A DNA stretch of 64,000 nt from DASRAP01 sp964503275 (lineage in GTDB: Bacteria > Gemmatimonadota > Gemmatimonadetes > Gemmatimonadales > Gemmatimonadaceae): contig CAZCZO010000014.1 of assembly GCA_964503275.1 (NCBI GenBank), positions 16,216 to 80,215 of the forward strand, read 5' to 3'. This document shows, piece by piece, positions 62,086-64,000 of the stretch. The position numbers were made by a program, and so were the translations under genes. The notes beneath the pieces were generated by a model. The model saw nothing but the letters and a program-made list of their open reading frames with translations, ran no database searches and had not been told where the DNA came from. How positions within the stretch are numbered: position 1 is the first letter of the stretch; each line of letters starts with the position of its first letter.

Positions 62086-62904
62086 GAGCAAGGAGTGTGG
62101 ACGCCCCCGACGGGCGTGCTCGGCGAGCTGGTCGAGGCAGCGAAGGGACGGGCGGCGGCCGCCGCTCCTCAGAGCGGAGCGTTGCGTGAGCGACTGGCGG
62201 CTCGGTCGGGACGTCCCCCGTCGTTCGCCGCCGCGTTGCGGGCGTCCGACCGCCTGCGCGTGATCGCCGAGATCAAGCGGCGCTCGCCGTCCCAAGGGGA
62301 CCTCGCGCCGACGCTCGACGCCCGGGCGCAGGCCGCGGCCTTCGCGCAGGGCGGGGCCGCTGCCATCTCGGTGCTCACGGAGCCCGAGCGCTTCGGAGGT
62401 GACCTCGCAGACCTCCCCGTGGCCTCCGCCGCAGGGCTGCCCATGCTGCGCAAGGACTTCATCGTCCACAGCGTGCAGCTGCTGGAGGCGGCCGCCTACG
62501 GTGCCTCGGCCGTCCTGTTGATCGCCCGGGCCTTGCCGGCCGGGCACTTGCACGAGCTCTATCACGAGGCGCGCGACTACGGTCTGGATGTCTTGGTGGA
62601 GGTGCATGCCGCCTCGGAGCTCGACGCCGTCCTGGCGGCGGCGTACCCCATCGTCGGCGTGAACAACCGCGATCTGGAGTCCTTGCGGATCGACCCGGCC
62701 GTGGGCGCCGGACTGGTGCCGCGGATCCCGGCCGATCGGCTGGCCATCTACGAGAGTGGGATCCGGTCGCCCCGCGACGCGGAGGCCGCCGTCGCCGCCG
62801 GCGCCGATGCCGTTCTCGTGGGCAGCAGCCTGTCGAAGGAGACTGATGTGCCCAGCGCGGTGGCGGCACTCGCGGAGCTCCCACGCGGTCGTCGCCGTGC
62901 CTGA
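62080..62904 (+). CDS. trpC: Indole-3-glycerol phosphate synthase
   Basis: 274 aa from GTG 62080, with an AAAGAGG ribosome-binding site seven bases upstream; this site decides the start over an in-frame ATG at 61855 inside lexA and a GTG at 62095. TIM-barrel enzyme with IAEIKRRSPSQGDLAP, the LRKDFIVHSVQL strand, VEVHAASELDAVL, VGVNNRDLESL and YESGI motifs. It overlaps trpF by 8 bases. Confidence 0.96.
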   Translation: MQEQGVWTPPTGVLGELVEAAKGRAAAAAPQSGALRERLAARSGRPPSFAAALRASDRLRVIAEIKRRSPSQGDLAPTLDARAQAAAFAQGGAAAISVLTEPERFGGDLADLPVASAAGLPMLRKDFIVHSVQLLEAAAYGASAVLLIARALPAGHLHELYHEARDYGLDVLVEVHAASELDAVLAAAYPIVGVNNRDLESLRIDPAVGAGLVPRIPADRLAIYESGIRSPRDAEAAVAAGADAVLVGSSLSKETDVPSAVAALAELPRGRRRA

Positions 62905-63529
62905 GCTGAAGATCTGCGGACTGACGCGCGAGGTGGACGCGGCGGCCGCCGTGGCCTGCGGGGCCGGGTATGTGGGTGTCATCTTTGCCGGAGGGCCACG
63001 GGAGCGTTCGGTCGCGCAGGCACGCCGGGTGCTCGACGCGGCCGCCGGGGCGAGGCGGGTCGCCGTGGTCGCGGAGCAGAGCGTCGAGGAATTGGCCGCA
63101 CTGGCCGAGGCGCTGGCGCTGGACGTCCTCCAACTGCACGGCGATCCGACGATCGCACGGATCGCGTCGGTCCGTCGCCTGACCGGTCGCGCCGTCTGGG
63201 CGGTGGTCCGGGTCGCCGAGGGGGCCCTGCGTGCCGATGCCGTCGACCTATCGTCCGCGGCCGACATGGTCGTCGTGGAGCCGCTGGTGCCGGGGCGTCT
63301 CGGCGGGACGGGCACTAGTTTCGATTGGGCCGCGGCGCGGGAGTCGATCGCGTCGATCCGGCGTCCGGGTCGCCTGGCCCTCGCCGGGGGGCTCACGCCG
63401 ATTAATGTGAAGGAGGCCATCGCGGCGCTCGCGCCCGATCTGGTCGATGTGTCCTCGGGCGTCGAGTCGGCTCCCGGGATCAAGGACGGGCAACGTATGC
63501 GCGATTTCGCGGAGGCGGTTCTTCGATGA
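62897..63529 (+). CDS. trpF: Phosphoribosylanthranilate isomerase
   Basis: 210 aa from GTG 62897. TIM barrel that isomerises phosphoribosylanthranilate. It starts LKICGLTREVDA with the catalytic Cys, and has VGVIFAGGPRERSV, LDVLQLHGD and the C-terminal LAGGLTPINVKEAI with VDVSSGVESAPGIKD. It precedes trpB in an ATGA overlap. Confidence 0.96.
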   Translation: MPELKICGLTREVDAAAAVACGAGYVGVIFAGGPRERSVAQARRVLDAAAGARRVAVVAEQSVEELAALAEALALDVLQLHGDPTIARIASVRRLTGRAVWAVVRVAEGALRADAVDLSSAADMVVVEPLVPGRLGGTGTSFDWAAARESIASIRRPGRLALAGGLTPINVKEAIAALAPDLVDVSSGVESAPGIKDGQRMRDFAEAVLR

Positions 63530-64000
63530 TGGCGACGGCGGCGGTAGCGGACGTGCGCTTCGGGGCGTTCGGTGGGCGCTATGTGCCCGAGACGCTGATC
63601 CCCGCGTTGGATGAGTTGACGGTGGCCCTGCAGGAGGCGCTCGCCGATCCCGGTTTCGTGGCCGAGTATGAGCGCCTGCTGCGCGAGTACGTGGGCCGAC
63701 CGACGCCGCTCAGCGATGCGCCGCGGTTCAGCGCACGGATCGGCGCGCCGGTGTGGCTCAAGCGCGAGGATCTGAACCACACGGGCGCCCACAAGATCAA
63801 CAACGCGCTCGGGCAGGCGCTGCTGGCGAAGCGCATGGGCAAGCAGCGGATCATCGCGGAGACCGGGGCCGGTCAGCATGGCGTCGCCACGGCGACGGTG
63901 TGCGCGCGGTTGGGTCTCGAGTGCGTGGTGTACATGGGCGAGGAGGACATGGCGCGACAGTCGCTCAATGTGTTCCGCATGCGCCTGCTCGGTGCGACGG
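63526..64000 (+). CDS. trpB: Tryptophan synthase beta chain (3' end cut by window edge)
   Basis: 158 aa visible from ATG 63526. Makes tryptophan from indole and serine. It shows FGAFGGRYVPETLIPALDEL at the start, the PLP lysine Lys90 in HTGAHKINNALGQA, and AETGAGQHGVATATVCA. The gene runs off the window. trpA is expected next but cannot be seen. Confidence 0.97.
   Translation, partial: MMATAAVADVRFGAFGGRYVPETLIPALDELTVALQEALADPGFVAEYERLLREYVGRPTPLSDAPRFSARIGAPVWLKREDLNHTGAHKINNALGQALLAKRMGKQRIIAETGAGQHGVATATVCARLGLECVVYMGEEDMARQSLNVFRMRLLGAT

Noticed and set aside
1..64000. Defence island, CRISPR array, prophage, transposon or tRNA genes
   Set aside because: No repeat-spacer pattern, transposase, integrase, terminal inverted repeats or tRNA cloverleaf was seen. 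The longest gene-free gaps are under 200 bases apart from the tmRNA region.

Overview
This is a GC-rich, densely packed chromosomal core region. It holds 57 protein-coding genes, one of them cut at each window edge, plus one tmRNA gene. I see no rRNA, tRNA, CRISPR array, insertion sequence, phage gene or attachment site. Several features suggest a bacterium of the Fibrobacteres-Chlorobi-Bacteroidetes side of the tree, most likely a Gemmatimonadota: a GWxTD-domain secreted protein, an archaeal/eukaryotic-type ProRS ending in Tyr, the PurS/PurQ/small-PurL system, operon heads with a TAnnTT -10 element, and a double-membrane gene set (RseP, HtrA lipoprotein, MreBCD). The phylum call is inference from gene content, not a database match.

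Layout. 1-1752: ribosomal protein S1. 1829-4105 (-): secreted GWxTD/TPR protein. 4277-9121 (+): acyl-CoA carboxylase set (carboxyltransferase, biotin carboxylase, biotin carrier) with an RlmD-type rRNA methyltransferase inside it. 9126-11645 (-): membrane hybrid histidine kinase. 11838-19917 (+): growth cluster rplM-rpsI, rpsB, then tsf-pyrH-frr-uppS-cdsA-dxr-rseP. 20032-24952 (+): rpsO-pnp, M16 protease, alanine dehydrogenase. 25094-30570 (+): cell-shape operon mreB-mreC-mreD-mrdA-rodA. 30627-32752 (+): accD-folC. 32762-40284 (+): hisS-proS-lysA-phosphodiesterase-guaA-MATE. 40289-40741 (-): PTS EIIA-like protein. 40845-43522 (+): dusB and a diguanylate cyclase. 43563-43922 (+): ssrA (tmRNA).

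43975-58902 (-) reads as one 15-kb operon whose genes mostly overlap by 1 or 4 bases: truA, a transaldolase-like protein, an HtrA lipoprotein, purB, purC, psd, pssA, purS, purQ, a small exported protein, a zinc-ribbon protein, purL, purF, ppdK and a small membrane protein. It combines purine synthesis with phosphatidylethanolamine synthesis. 59049-64000 (+) carries a GAF-domain gene, trpD, trpC, trpF and trpB, with lexA inserted on the opposite strand between trpD and trpC.

The most interesting signals are regulatory or small-scale. Operon heads share a promoter of the form TTGnnn-17/18-TAnnTT. At five genes this -10 element lies exactly 6-7 bases before the start codon, which predicts leaderless mRNAs. 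The transaldolase-like protein has lost its Schiff-base lysine and other active-site residues. A CGAA-N7-CGAA direct repeat lies between lexA and trpC. The tmRNA has a readable tag and shares a 13-bp perfect terminator with the purine operon. I did not find a clearly new multi-gene defence or metabolic system here.
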